Part shown: positions 31,611-41,507 of the stretch, in pieces
Position numbering within the stretch: the first letter of the stretch is position 1
Layout of the letters: every line of letters starts with the position of its first letter
Source of the DNA: Nocardioides daphniae
GTDB lineage: Bacteria; Actinomycetota; Actinomycetes; Propionibacteriales; Nocardioidaceae
Assembly (NCBI RefSeq): GCF_004777465.1
Contig: NZ_CP038462.1
Location: 1,922,001-1,986,000 of the forward strand
Direction: 5' to 3'
Length of the DNA stretch: 64,000 nt
Translations under genes and position numbers: made by a program
The notes under the pieces: model-generated
Databases searched by the model: none
Seen by the model: only the letters and a program-made list of their open reading frames with translations
What the model was told of the DNA's origin: nothing

Positions 31611-32843
31611 GTGGATGACATGACGGGCCCTCTCGGTGGACACCTCGTGACGGTCGTCGGGGTGGGTGCCGACGGCGTCCTAGCCGCCGGCTGCGAGGCG
31701 CTCGTGCGCGAGGCCGACGTGCTGATGGGCGGGCGCCGTCACCTCGACCTGGTGCCGGAGGTCGAGGGTCAGGAGCGACGTCCGTGGCCGACGCCGCTGG
31801 CCCCCTCGTTGCCGGGCCTGCTGGAGGAGCTGCGTGGCCGTCGGGTGGTGGCGTTGGCGTCGGGCGACCCGATGGTCTCGGGCATCGGTACGACGCTCGT
31901 CCGGGCCCTGGGCACCGAGGCCGTACGGGTGGTGCCCGCGGTCTCGTCCGTGGCGCTGGCCCGGGCGCGTATGCGCTGGTCAGACGAGGAATCGGTGGTC
32001 GTGACGCTGGTCGGTCGGCATGAGGCGCGGGTGCTCCGGGAGGTGGCTCCCGGACGCCGGATCCTGGCCCTGACGTCGGGGTCGGAGACTCCCGCCATCG
32101 TCGGTGAGCTGTTGAGCGAGACGGGCCACCCGGACGCCGTGATCACCCTGCTCGGAGACCTCGGGAGCGCGGCGGAGTCGCGGTCCGTGAAGACCGCGCA
32201 GGAGTGGGCTCAGGTGGCTGCCGCGGACGTTCCGTCGCTGCACGTCCTGGCGATCGAGTTCCCCGAGGATGCTGGGACGAGGCGCGCGTCGTGGGTCGCC
32301 GGTCTGCCGGACGACGCCTTCGAGAACGACGGTCAACTCACCAAGCGCGACCTGCGCGCGTCGGCACTGGCCCGCCTCTCCCCGCCCCCGGACAGCACCT
32401 CTGGGACGTGGGTGCCGGGGCTGGCTCCGTGGGCATCGAGTGGATGCGCGCCCACCCCAGCTGCCGTACGACCGCGGTGGAGGCCGATCCTGAGCGCGCC
32501 GCCCGGGTGTCCCGCAACGCGGTACGCCTCGGTGTGCCCGACCTGAGGGTCGTCGAGGGACGAGCGCCCGATGCATTGGCGGGGTTGGACGCTCCCGACG
32601 CGATCTTCATCGGCGGTGGCGCGACGCGCCGGCGTGCTAGCCGCCTGCCTCGCCGCTCTCCGGCCCGGTGGACGTCTCGTGGTGCACGGGGTGACGTTGG
32701 AGACCGAGTCACTGATTGCGGAGGCGTATCGAACCCACGGGGGCGAGCTGACTCGCCTGGCGGTCGAGAGCACACACCCCGTCGGGACCTTCACCGGGTG
32801 GACGCCGTTGCGCACCGTGACGCAGTGGAGCCTGTACGTCTGA
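31611..32843 (+). CDS. cobL: Precorrin-6Y C5,15-methyltransferase (decarboxylating) CobL (two frameshifts)
   Basis: About 410 residues. The N-terminal tetrapyrrole methylase (CbiE-like) shows [16 protein letters not shown] and [18 protein letters not shown]. The C-terminal class-I methylase (CbiT-like) shows [20 protein letters not shown] and IFIGGGAT. Together they methylate C5 and C15 and decarboxylate precorrin-6B. The frame breaks near 32,390 (one C missing) and near 32,625 (one extra base). The start may be GTG 31611 or ATG 31620; neither has a ribosome binding site, and a TAGCCT at 31597-31602 would suit a leaderless transcript. It is divergent from the chelatase operon. Confidence 0.88.
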
Positions 32844-32950
32844 GTCGATGCGCGGTGCAACACTCCACCCACTATGGGTCACCTCAGACTGTCACCAGTC
32901 GGTGCAGCAGCCCCTCCCTTCGGTCTTTCACCGAGAAACGGCCACGCTCG

Positions 32951-33187
32951 TTGATAGACCTTGTCGCTGTCGACATCGACGGGCAGCAGGTGGGTGTCCT
33001 TTCGCCGACCCAAACCGCGAACTTCATGCCGCTCGTGCGGAGAGCCGAAGCCGAAGGCAGGCAGGTCTATTGCCGAGCCTCCTTGCGAGGCAACACGTTG
33101 AAGGCCGATGTGGCGCTCCACGCCCGGAAAGCGCACGAGCTCGATGAGACGGAGTTGCAGGAGCTCTTCGCGACTCGCTTGAACTGA
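32951..33187 (+). CDS. HIRAN-like C-terminal fragment
   Basis: About 79 residues reading [19 protein letters not shown] then [31 protein letters not shown] and a stop at 33187. The V-x-V-x-G-x-x-VG-x-L pattern resembles the tail of actinobacterial proteins with HIRAN-like folds. No ribosome binding site precedes the possible TTG at 32951, and the frame upstream to 32,850 carries no recognisable sense. It is most likely the remnant of a longer gene; whether it is expressed is unknown. Confidence 0.4.
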   Translation: MIDLVAVDIDGQQVGVLSPTQTANFMPLVRRAEAEGRQVYCRASLRGNTLKADVALHARKAHELDETELQELFATRLN

Positions 33188-33309
33188 AGCAGGTGGCATT
33201 AAGAGCCTGACCTCGGGTTTCAGACGTCTGGACGTGCCTGCGTAGCGCGTCACACCCCCGCGTATGCCCGCTGCGTTCGACACATACCAACGCGCAACCT
33301 AGTACCTCC

Positions 33310-34580
33310 GTGGTCCCCCTCGCGCCAGAGCACCATCACCACGTGCCGCTCAAGTCCGTGGCGGACGTCAACCCGACCTTCATGCCCACCGATGAAAAGG
33401 GGTCAACGCTGCTGACGCTGCTTGCCATCGAGTCACAGGTGACGGAGCTCCGACTCCGGGTCATGGCTGCTGCGGAAGACCTGGCCGAGCGCGAAGGGTT
33501 CCACACCTCCGCCGGATGGTTGGCCCACCACGGGCGCGTGCGCCGCAGCGACGCGGCGGCTGATTTGGGTCTCGCCCAAACCTTGGCCAGGGAGCTGCCG
33601 GTGCTGGCGGCCGCGCTGCGGGAGGCGCGCGTCAACGTGGCGCAGGCGCGGGTGATCGGGCACGCCGTGAGTGAACTGCCGCGCCGGATCGGTGAGGACT
33701 TGATCGCCCGCGCCGAGGCCGAGCTGGTGCGGCTCGCGGAGCAGCACGACCCCAAGGAGCTGACGGTCCTCGGTCGCAGGATCCTCGAGGTCGTCGACCC
33801 GGAACGGTTCGAGGACGAGGAGCGTCGCAAGCTCGAAGCCGCGGAGAAGCGGGCCCAGGAGAAGCAGCGGCTACGCCTGCGCGCTATCGGGGACGGGACC
33901 ACTCGGATCAACGGCGTCGTGCCCGACGCGGTGGCAGCGCGACTCGCCACCTACCTGCACGCCTTCACCAACCCCCGCCGGTCGGACGGTGCTGTCCGCA
34001 AGACCAGCGATGAGCAGTCCAACGTCGAGAAGAACGGCGTCGGGCACGCGTCAACCACCCGCGGCGCCTCGCCGAGGCGTTCGGCCAGCTGCTCGAGACA
34101 CTCGACCCGAGGCGACTCCCGATCCATGGCGGCGACGCCACCCACCTCACCGTCACCCTCTCGTTCGAGGCCCTCAAGACCGGGCTCGGGACGGCGACCC
34201 TCGACAACGGCGTCCCCGGCGACGGGTGCAACCGCATCTCCGCGAGCGAGGCCCGCCGTCTCGCCTGCAACGCCGAGCTGATCCCCGCGGTCCTCGGCAA
34301 GTACTCCGAGGTCCTCGACGTCGGCCGTGCCTCCCGGCTCTTCACCAAGGCGCAGCGGCGGGCACTGCTGCTGCGCGACACCACCTGCCGGGCCGAGGGC
34401 TGCTCGATTCCCGGCACCTGGGCCGAGGCGCACCACCTGGTGCCGTGGTCCCACGGCGGAGAGACCAATGTCGACAACGCCGTTCTCCTCTGCAGCAGGC
34501 ACCATCACCGGGCGCACGACGCCGCGTACGACATGACTCGCCTCACCAATGGCGACTACCGATTCGCCAGGCGGACCTGA
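33310..34580 (+). CDS. DUF222 / HNH endonuclease domain protein (one frameshift)
   Basis: About 424 residues. The N-terminal two thirds is a helical DUF222 region (LLTLLAIESQVTELRLRVMA, VNVAQARVIGHAVSELPRRI). The C-terminus carries an HNH nuclease (CSIPGTWAEAHHLVPWSHGG then NAVLLCSRHHHRAHD). This pair is abundant and repeated in actinobacterial genomes, often in mobile regions. One G is missing near 34,048 (NGVG should continue ARVNHPRRLAEAF). The start is uncertain (GTG 33310 or ATG 33382; neither has a clear ribosome binding site). It is convergent to cobM and splits the cobalamin cluster, so it is probably an insertion there. Confidence 0.8.
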
Positions 34581-35362
34581 GCCACCAGGCCGCTACTCCT
34601 CCAGCCGCTTCCCCAACCGATCACGGGGGGGCTGTACAGGTACGACTCCCCGCCCGCGCGCGTTCCCGACGCGGCCAGCGCGCGCCCCACCAGCACGACG
34701 GCCGCCTGGCGCAGGCCTGCCTCCTCCACCGCCTCAGCGATCGAGTCCACCGTCCCCCGCAGCACCAGCTCCTCCGGCTGACTTGCCCGGTGCACGACCA
34801 CCACAGGGCAGTCACCACCGACGACCGGTTCCAGCTCGGCCATCAGCGCACGCGTCCTGGTGATCGCCAGGTGCAGCACCACGGTGGCACCGGTGGCAGC
34901 GAAGTCGGTCAACGACTCCCCCGCGCCCATCGCGGTCGACCTGGCCTGCGTACGCGTGAGCACCACCGACTGCGCCACCAGCGGGACCGTGAGCTCGCTG
35001 CCAACCCGCGCCGCCGCCGCGGCGTACGCGGGCACGCCGGGCGTCACCGACCACGTCACGTCGGCGGCATCGAGCCGCTTCGTCTGCTCGTGCAATGCCG
35101 AGTACAACGACGGGTCGCCCGAGGTCAGGCGTACGACGTCCAGGCCAGCGCGCGAGCCGTCGACGAGGTGCGCCGTGATCTGGTCGAGGTCCAGGTCCTG
35201 GGTGTCGACGAGCGTGGCGCGCGGGCCGCAGTGCGAGAGCACCTCGGGGTCGAGGTACGTCCCCGGGTAGAGCACGACGTCGGCCGACGCCAACAGGCGC
35301 GTCGCCCGCACCGTCAGCAGGTCGGCGGAGCCAGGCCCGGCGCCCACGAAGTGCACGGTCAT
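34556..35362 (-). CDS. cobM: Precorrin-4 C11-methyltransferase CobM
   Basis: About 268 residues as written; SAM-dependent methylation of precorrin-4 at C11. Motifs: VHFVGAGPGSADLLTVRATR, DVVRLTSGDPSLYSALHE and TPGVPAYAAAAARVG. The ATG overlaps the stop of cobIJ (ATGA). The C-terminus is odd: after SYLYSP the frame continues PVIGWGSGW, overlapping the convergent HNH gene. An additional C in the seven-C run at about 34,627 would give RDRLGKRLEE and a stop at 34,593, the shorter end usual for the family. I suspect a base error there. Confidence 0.9.
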   Translation of the reverse strand: MTVHFVGAGPGSADLLTVRATRLLASADVVLYPGTYLDPEVLSHCGPRATLVDTQDLDLDQITAHLVDGSRAGLDVVRLTSGDPSLYSALHEQTKRLDAADVTWSVTPGVPAYAAAAARVGSELTVPLVAQSVVLTRTQARSTAMGAGESLTDFAATGATVVLHLAITRTRALMAELEPVVGGDCPVVVVHRASQPEELVLRGTVDSIAEAVEEAGLRQAAVVLVGRALAASGTRAGGESYLYSPPVIGWGSGWRSSGLVAQVRLANR

Positions 35363-36891
35363 CGCACGAACCTCGGCGTCCACACCCCAGCCGGCGAGAC
35401 CCGCGTCGACGAGGCCCCCACGATCAGCAGGCACTTCATGTCGATGGTGCTCGGGTCCAGCTCGCCCAGCGTGGTCACGTGCAGCGCCTCCTCCGCGCGT
35501 CCGACGTCGCGGCCCACGACCACCACCGTCTCGGGGCTCTTGTGCTCCAACAGCACCCGGCGTGCGGTGGCGACCTGCTCGGTTCGGCTGCGCGAGGCCG
35601 GGTTGTAGACGGCCAGTACGAGGTCGGCCTCGGCCACGGCGCGCAACCGCTTCTCCACGATCTCCCACGGCTTCAGCCGGTCCGAGAGGCTCATCACGGC
35701 GAAGTCGGCTCCCACCGGAGCGCCCGCCCGCGCGGCCACGGCCTGCACGGCGCTCACTCCGGGAAGCACGCGGACGGAGACGCCTGAGTACGCCGGGTCC
35801 TCCGCGGCCTCGAAGACGGCCGAAGCCATCCCGAACACGCCCGCGTCGCCGCCGGAGACGACGGCGACCTTCTCGCCGCGCCGCGCCAGGTCGAGCGCGA
35901 AGGCTGCCCGGTCGACCTCGACCGTGTTGCCCGACGCGTGCCGGGTGAGTCCCGGTCGCTGCGGCACCCGGTTGACGTACGGGGCGTAGCCCACGACGTG
36001 GTCGACTTGCGCCAGCGCCTCGGCAACCTCGGGGGTGAGCCAGCCGTCCGGCCCCGGGCCCAGGCCCACGACCAGCACCTCCGCCGGGACGCCTGCCGCC
36101 TCGAGCCACGTGTCCGCCGCCACCGGCTCAGCGCACTCGCGTGAGCGCCGCCCGTTCAGGCTGTCCCCGGTGACCACGATGAGCGAGAAGTACGGCACGG
36201 TCGACTCGTCGACTTCGACCGCCGGCACCCACCGTTCCTCGGGCATCGACGCCCGCTCGACGTACAGCGCGTGGTCGAGGCGTCCCGCTGCGGCGAGCGC
36301 GCGGCGTACGGCAGGGAACGTGCGGCCGAGCTTCATGATGATCGCGCCGTCGGTGTCGGCCAGGCGCCGCGCGAGCTCGGGCTCGGGCAACGTGCCCGGG
36401 AGCACAGTGAGCACGTCGGTCTGCCGCACCAGCGGGCTCGCGGTGGCTGCGGTGGCGGCCAGGAACGCCGGGACACCAGGCACGATCTCGGTCGGAAACC
36501 GGTCGGCCAGGCGGTCGTGCATGTACATGTACGAGCCGTAGAAGAGCGGGTCGCCCTCGGAGAGCAGCACCACGTCACGCCCGGCCGCGAGGTGTGCGGC
36601 CAGGCGCTCCGCGGACTGCTCGTAGAACTCCGCCAGCACGCCGGCGTACCCACCCGGGTGGTCGGTCGTCCCGGTGGTGACCGGGTAGGTGAGCTCCTCC
36701 TCCACCACCCCGGCAGGAAACAGCTCAGCGGCGATGCGTCGTGCGTTCGATTGCTTGCCACGTGCTGCGTGGTAGGCGACGACGTCCGCCGAAGCGATCA
36801 GTCGGGCGGCCTTGCGGGTGATCAGCTCGGGGTCGCCCGGGCCAACGCCAACCCCGGCGAAATGGCCTGTGGTGACGACGGTGATGCTCAT
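35359..36891 (-). CDS. cobIJ: Fused precorrin-2 C20- and precorrin-3B C17-methyltransferase CobI-CobJ
   Basis: Intact 510-residue fusion of two SAM-dependent methylases. CobI (about 1-250): GVGVGPGDPELITRKAARLI, VVLLSEGDPLFYGSYMYMHD and GAIIMKLGRTFPAVRRAL. CobJ (about 270-510): VVGLGPGPDGWLTPEVAEAL, VAVVSGGDAGVFGMASAV and LAVYNPASRSRTEQ. CobI methylates precorrin-2 at C20; CobJ methylates C17 and contracts the ring. The same fusion is known from mycobacteria. ATGA overlaps with cobH (upstream) and cobM (downstream) place it in the cobG-cobH-cobIJ-cobM operon. Confidence 0.94.
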   Translation of the reverse strand: MSITVVTTGHFAGVGVGPGDPELITRKAARLIASADVVAYHAARGKQSNARRIAAELFPAGVVEEELTYPVTTGTTDHPGGYAGVLAEFYEQSAERLAAHLAAGRDVVLLSEGDPLFYGSYMYMHDRLADRFPTEIVPGVPAFLAATAATASPLVRQTDVLTVLPGTLPEPELARRLADTDGAIIMKLGRTFPAVRRALAAAGRLDHALYVERASMPEERWVPAVEVDESTVPYFSLIVVTGDSLNGRRSRECAEPVAADTWLEAAGVPAEVLVVGLGPGPDGWLTPEVAEALAQVDHVVGYAPYVNRVPQRPGLTRHASGNTVEVDRAAFALDLARRGEKVAVVSGGDAGVFGMASAVFEAAEDPAYSGVSVRVLPGVSAVQAVAARAGAPVGADFAVMSLSDRLKPWEIVEKRLRAVAEADLVLAVYNPASRSRTEQVATARRVLLEHKSPETVVVVGRDVGRAEEALHVTTLGELDPSTIDMKCLLIVGASSTRVSPAGVWTPRFVR

Positions 36892-37565
36892 TCCTGCTCC
36901 TGGGCGAGTGCGTTGAGCGCCGACGAGGTCATCGCGGATCCGCCGCGCCGGCCCCGTACGGTGACGAACGGGATGTCGATGCCGTGGTCGGCGTGGAGGT
37001 CCTCCAACGCCTGCTTGGACTCGGCTGCACCGATGAAGCCGACCGGGCAGCCCACGATGGCGGCCGGCCGCGGAGCACCGTCGACCAGCATCTCCAGCAG
37101 GTGGAACAGGGCGGTGGGTGCGTTGCCGATGGCGACGACCGCTCCTTCGAGGTACGGCTCCCACAGCGACACCGCCGCGGCCGTGCGTGTGGTCCCCCAC
37201 GCCTCCGCCAGCCCCGGCACGACCGGCTCGTTGAGCGTGCACACCACCTGGTTGTCAGCCGGCAGCCTGCTGCGCGTCACGCCCTTGACCACCATGGTCG
37301 CGTCGCACAGCAGCGGCGCACCCGACTCCAGGGCGGCCCGGGCCGCTGGGACGAGCTCCGGGTGGACCACAAGGTCGTCGACCAGGTCGACCTGACCGCT
37401 GCCGTGGATCATCCGTACGGCAACCTTCTCGGCGCTCGCCGGTACGCCCGACAGGTCGGCCTCACGCCGGATGGTCGCGAAGGAGTCGAGGTAGATCGCC
37501 GGGCCACGGTCGACGTACGGGTAGTGCCGCTGCGGCCGTCGGGGCTGGAAGGTGGAACTGGTCAC
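36888..37565 (-). CDS. cobH: Precorrin-8X methylmutase CobH
   Basis: 225 residues; moves the C11 methyl to C12 to give hydrogenobyrinic acid. The catalytic His lies in VRMIHGSGQVDLVDDL; LLCDATMVVKGVTRSRLP, IGNAPTALFHLLEML and VGCPVGFIGAAESK are further signatures. The GTG at 37565 has GAGGAGA upstream and overlaps the cobG stop (GTGA); its own stop overlaps the cobIJ ATG. Length is normal and the frame intact. Confidence 0.94.
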   Translation of the reverse strand: MTSSTFQPRRPQRHYPYVDRGPAIYLDSFATIRREADLSGVPASAEKVAVRMIHGSGQVDLVDDLVVHPELVPAARAALESGAPLLCDATMVVKGVTRSRLPADNQVVCTLNEPVVPGLAEAWGTTRTAAAVSLWEPYLEGAVVAIGNAPTALFHLLEMLVDGAPRPAAIVGCPVGFIGAAESKQALEDLHADHGIDIPFVTVRGRRGGSAMTSSALNALAQEQE

Positions 37566-38406
37566 GCTGTCTCCTCGGGGATGAGAACGCCACGCCACGG
37601 GGTGACGACGAGATGGGATGCGTCGGCGCAGAGCCGCTCGACGGCTGGACGGTCAAGGCCCTCCTCGGGCACGGGTACGTGACGGCCACCGGGGACCGAG
37701 CCGTACGGCAGGCGCGCACGCGCGGTCGGCAGGAGCGACGACGGACGCTGCGGCAGCTCGAGCGGCTCGGCCAGCTCACGGACGTGCCACGCAGCGCTCT
37801 TCCCGTGCCCGCGTACGGCGAGGAAGCGACGGGCGAGTCCGGCGAGGTAGCGGTGCGCCGATCGCAGCGGTACCACCGGCCCCCAGGCGTCCCCGACCCG
37901 TACCTGCCCACGTACGGCGTCCAGTGCGACCAGCCCGAGGTCGCAGCTGCGCTCCACGAGGTCGCCGCGCCCGTCGTCCAGGACGAAGAGAAGCGCCCCG
38001 GCAGCGCAGCCAGGTCAGGAGCGTCCGTCAGGGCGCCGTCCAGGGCCGCGGTGACGCTTCGCAGGTCGGCGCGTCCGTGGGCCAGCCCGGTCTGCGGGGA
38101 CACGAGGATGTTGCGCGCGAGGTCGTGCGCGAGGCTCGGCAGCAGACCGGTGGACACGAGGGCCTCGAGCGCTTCACTCGTGAGGTGCGTGGTCCCAGCG
38201 GCGGCGGGCAGGCCCCGCACCTGCAGGTTCGCGCGCGTGGTCACGTACACGCGCCCGTCCCCGTGGCGCTCGGCCGTCGTGAGCAGTGCCAGGAGTTGGC
38301 GTGAGGTGACGTGTCCACCGGGCAGCCGCAGCCGCACCAGCAGGCCGTCGTCCGCAGGCCACGGGCGCAGCGCGCCGGGGCAGCGGTCGGGTCGGGACCG
38401 GTTCAC
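37562..38406 (-). CDS. cobG: Precorrin-3B synthase CobG-like, short form (one frameshift)
   Basis: About 281 residues related to sulphite/nitrite reductase ferredoxin-like proteins; CobG makes the oxygen-dependent hydroxylactone before ring contraction. The first half is typical (LVRLRLPGGHVTSRQLLALL, VYVTTRANLQVRGLP). One base is missing near 37,993, after which DLVERSCDLGLVALD continues. The protein stops just after a second ferredoxin-like motif, HLVVTPWRGVLIPEE. The C-terminal cysteine-rich [4Fe-4S] segment of full-size CobG (350-460 residues) is absent, and the next gene leaves no room for it. The GTG at 38406 follows GGAGAC. It is first in its operon, below a cobalamin riboswitch. Confidence 0.8.
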
Positions 38407-38477
38407 CGAGAGTCTCCAGATTCGAGTCCGGGGTCCGTACGCGGGGACCCACCCATGACCCGACGACGGATGTCGTC

Positions 38478-38630
38478 AGGGCCAGCAGGTCTTCGGACTC
38501 GGATCAACCGGGAGCGGACGCCTTCCCAGGATCCGAGGATCCCAGTGGCTGCCGTTGCCGGCGTGTCCGTCCCGTCCCCTCACCGCTGCGCGTCAGTTCC
38601 GGAATTGCACCGGATTCCCTGACTCCACGT
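38478..38630 (-). promoter_or_regulatory. Cobalamin riboswitch upstream of the cobG operon
   Basis: Minus-strand core gggaatccggtgcaattccg followed by gaactgacgcgcagcggtga and the distal gatccgagtccgaagacc. It lies about 70 bases ahead of the cobG GTG. It should control cobG-cobH-cobIJ-cobM together. The internal arm between core and distal element is longer than in the other four copies in this window. Confidence 0.85.
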
Positions 38631-38640
38631 GGGAGTACGA

Positions 38641-39382
38641 CTGGCTGGCGCGACCATACCGTGCCTGAGGACAGACCTTGCGGCAGGCCCACATCCGACC
38701 GCAAGCACGCCCGTTTCTGCGCGGATCCCGCGAGCATCCTGCTGCTGTGACGCCGCCGGCCGCGGGGAGCACACGCCCACCACGAAAACCTGTGAGAACC
38801 CGGGACTGACGCGAAGCGGTATGCCGAACGGCCGATGCAACGAGCCCCGCACCACCGGTCTCGCAAGGCGCCTCGTTCCGAACAATCCCAAGCCCAATGA
38901 CTGGCCCTCACAGCATCAGTTGAAAGCCAGGACGAGCCACGCGCAGACGCTCGAGACCCACCCGAGGATTCGCGCCGTGGATAACGGCTGAGGGCAGCAG
39001 GTGGTCACGCGCGAACCTCTGCAGGTTTTGGGCTTGGGCGGTGACGCTGCCGCGCAGCGAGATTGGGGTCTGCTGAACGATCAGGGGACCCGGGGAAACC
39101 CAAAGCGCAGTGCACATCGCGCCGGCCACTACGAATCTATGAGTGCCTTCAGCACATCTGCCCCCACCGTCAACGGCAACTCGGGCGTTGGGCCAGCGTC
39201 GCAATCCGTAGCACGGCACGCAGATGCGTCATGTATGCAACAGAGCGGTTCGTCAATAATGTCCGCTTTCCTAGGCGGGCTACTCGGCCGGGCCCTCAAT
39301 TCGCCGCAGGTCCGCGGCCACCTCGAACGGAAGGTGGATTCCGGTCGCAATGCGTAAGCGTCATTGCGCTCGGGTTAGGCGG
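38641..39382. other. Region without a recognisable gene
   Basis: About 740 bases between the cobG riboswitch and the response-regulator stop. Short open frames occur on both strands (one to 39,357 on plus, one ending at 38,908 on minus), but none has a ribosome binding site or protein sense I can match. Base composition is less GC-rich than in the neighbouring genes. It may be a decayed insertion marking the edge of the cobalamin cluster. Confidence 0.4.
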
Positions 39383-40007
39383 TCACAGGCGGCTGATGAT
39401 CCCCCGGCGGCGCGCCTCCGCCACCGCTCCTGTACGGGAGCTGACGCCCAGCTTGGGGTAGATATGTGCCAGGTGGGACTTGACGGTTGCCTCGCTCAAG
39501 TGGAGGTGGCGAGCGATGTCTGTGTTGCTGTGTCCGGACGCGACCAGCGCGAGGACTTCGAGTTCGCGTGCGCTCAGCGCCGAGGGGGCTGCTGCATACG
39601 TGCGAACAGACGAGTGGCGATCGACGGTGCGAGTGCGGTTTCTCCCGCGGCGGCGGCCCGGATCGCGGCGGTGATGTCCTCGGGGGCGGCATCCTTGAGG
39701 AGGTACCCAGCCGCACCGGCCTCGATCGCCTCGATGATGTCGGCATCAGTGTCGAAGTTGGTTAGGACCAGCACGGCAGGCGGGTCCGGCTGCGCGCGAA
39801 TCTTGCGGGTGGCACGAGCCCCCTCGAACGAGCGGTTGAACTGTCCATGAGCACCACGTCGGGCCGCTCGCAAGCGACCTTCGACAGGGCCTCGGCGGTC
39901 GTGCCGATCGCGGCGACGACCTCGATCGTGGGGTCGGTGTCAAAGAGCGCGGTCAGGCCGGCCCGCATCATCGGGTGGTCGTCAACGACCAGGACGCGCA
40001 CGGTCAC
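39383..40007 (-). CDS. NarL/LuxR-family response regulator (two frameshifts)
   Basis: About 208 residues. Receiver domain: VRVLVVDDHPMMRAGLTALF with the acidic pocket, then PDVVLMD as the phosphoacceptor region, LVLTNFDTDADIIEAIEAGA and GYLLKDA. C-terminal LuxR-type helix-turn-helix: LSARELEVLALVASGHSNTD and LSEATVKSHLAHIYPKLG. Bases are missing near 39,842 (just after the phosphoacceptor Asp) and near 39,588 (a C run before LSARELEV). The GTG overlaps the kinase stop (GTGA). It probably regulates the divergent ABC exporter. Confidence 0.85.
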
Positions 40008-41309
40008 CGGGTCCCCCCGTGATCGAAGCGATGCTCCTGCGCGAGGCCCTTATCCAGGCCCTTGCCGGGGTGGACCGTGAAGCTAGCCGCGACGCTGGTT
40101 CCTTGTCCCCTCCCTGACTCGACCACGAGCCGGCCCCCAAGGGCGACGGCTCGGTCCTGCATGGCGACGAGGCCGAACGACTGCTGGTCGGTGCGGGAGG
40201 AACGGCTCAGGGCGGCCAAGTCGAACCCGACTCCGTCGTCGACCACGTCGAGGATCACCTCGTCGTCGAGCCGGCTCAGGGTCACGTCGACCCGCGCGGC
40301 GCGGGCATGCTGGACGACGTTGGCAACCGCGCTCTGCGCGATTCGCAGTAGCGCGGTCTCCACCGGGGTGGGGAGGTCGCCGACGTAGCCGCTCACGTCG
40401 ACCCGCGTGCGCAGGCCGGACGTCTGCTGGGTCGTGGCGCCGAGTCGCTGAAGCGCATCGGCAATGCCACCGACCCTTAACGAGGGCGGTGCGAGGGCGT
40501 GGATGAAGTTACGCGTCTCGGCCAGAGCCCCCCGGCGGCCACGCGGGCCTGTTCGACCCGTTCGCGGCCCTTGTCTGTGTCGGTTCCCTCGCGTTGTGCC
40601 ACATGGAGCAACATGACGATGCTCGATAACGACTGGGACACGGTGTCGTGGATCTCTCGCGCGAGCCGCTCCCGCTCTGCCACGACGCCGGCTTCGCGTT
40701 CGACCGCGGCGAGCTGATCGCGCGTGTGCGTGAGCTCGTCGATCAGAGCCTGGCGGCGGGTGACGTCCCGAGTTAAGGCATCGTAGCCAAGTCCGATGAC
40801 GACAGCCACACCGGCACCGAGGGCCGGGCCGACGACACCCGCGGCGTCGAAGCCGCGGTGGATCCCGAACGCAATGACCGCGACAACCGCGGCAAGGATG
40901 ACAGCCGCCACTCCGCGGGTGGTGCCTAGCAGGTGCATGTAGATGAAGAACAGCGCGAAGACCAGGTAGGTGGCGTCGGCACTCAGGGTGAGCAGCACCA
41001 GCCACTCGAGCGTGAGAGCAGTAGTCCACCACCAGCCACGACGGCCGCGCGGCAATGCCCGGCTGGCCACACACCGACGACGTACGTGACGACAAACAGT
41101 GCGGCCAGACCCAGCACGGCGGCTGTCCCCCCGGTCCCCGGCCACGTCCCGTCTGATGCATTAAGGACCAGCACCCCGACGAGGGCGAGCACAAGGACGT
41201 GCAGAGACGCCGACAACCACACCGACGTTGCGCGCAGGCTGCCAACACCCGGCGCCGTCGCTCCCGCGCTCGTACTGACGTTCGGGCCGTCATACCGGCT
41301 CACTGACAC
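40004..41309 (-). CDS. NarL-partner sensor histidine kinase (HisKA_3 type, two frameshifts)
   Basis: About 435 residues. The N-terminal half has about five membrane helices (LSASLHVLVLALVGVLVL, AALFVVTYVVGVWPA, AAVILAAVVAVIAFGI). The phosphoacceptor His is in RLAREIHDTVSQSLSSIVM, followed by the ATPase domain (QSAVANVVQHARAARVDVTL, VVDDGVGFDL, SFGLVAMQDRAVALGG). Single bases are missing near 41,060 and near 40,530, splitting it over three frames that read on sensibly. It overlaps the response regulator by 4 bases. It faces an ABC exporter across about 200 bases, the usual layout of an exporter-sensing two-component system. Confidence 0.85.
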
Positions 41310-41507
41310 ATCACGTGATCAGTCTAAGAACCAAAGCGAACCGAGTCTTCATACGAAAGGTGTACCGGAAGGTCGGCAGTTTGATGCCCGGAAACCGTCC
41401 CAGCTCACGATGGCAAGAGTCGTGAAACCCGGGACCGTTGCTGACGAGCAGGAAACTGCCGCGACCAAATCCCGTTCATCAACCGCCCGCCCGTCGAGAG
41501 GACTCGC

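Noticed and set aside
39001..39357. Possible small gene (118 codons) near the response regulator
   Set aside because: No ribosome binding site, no family, odd composition; kept as non-coding.
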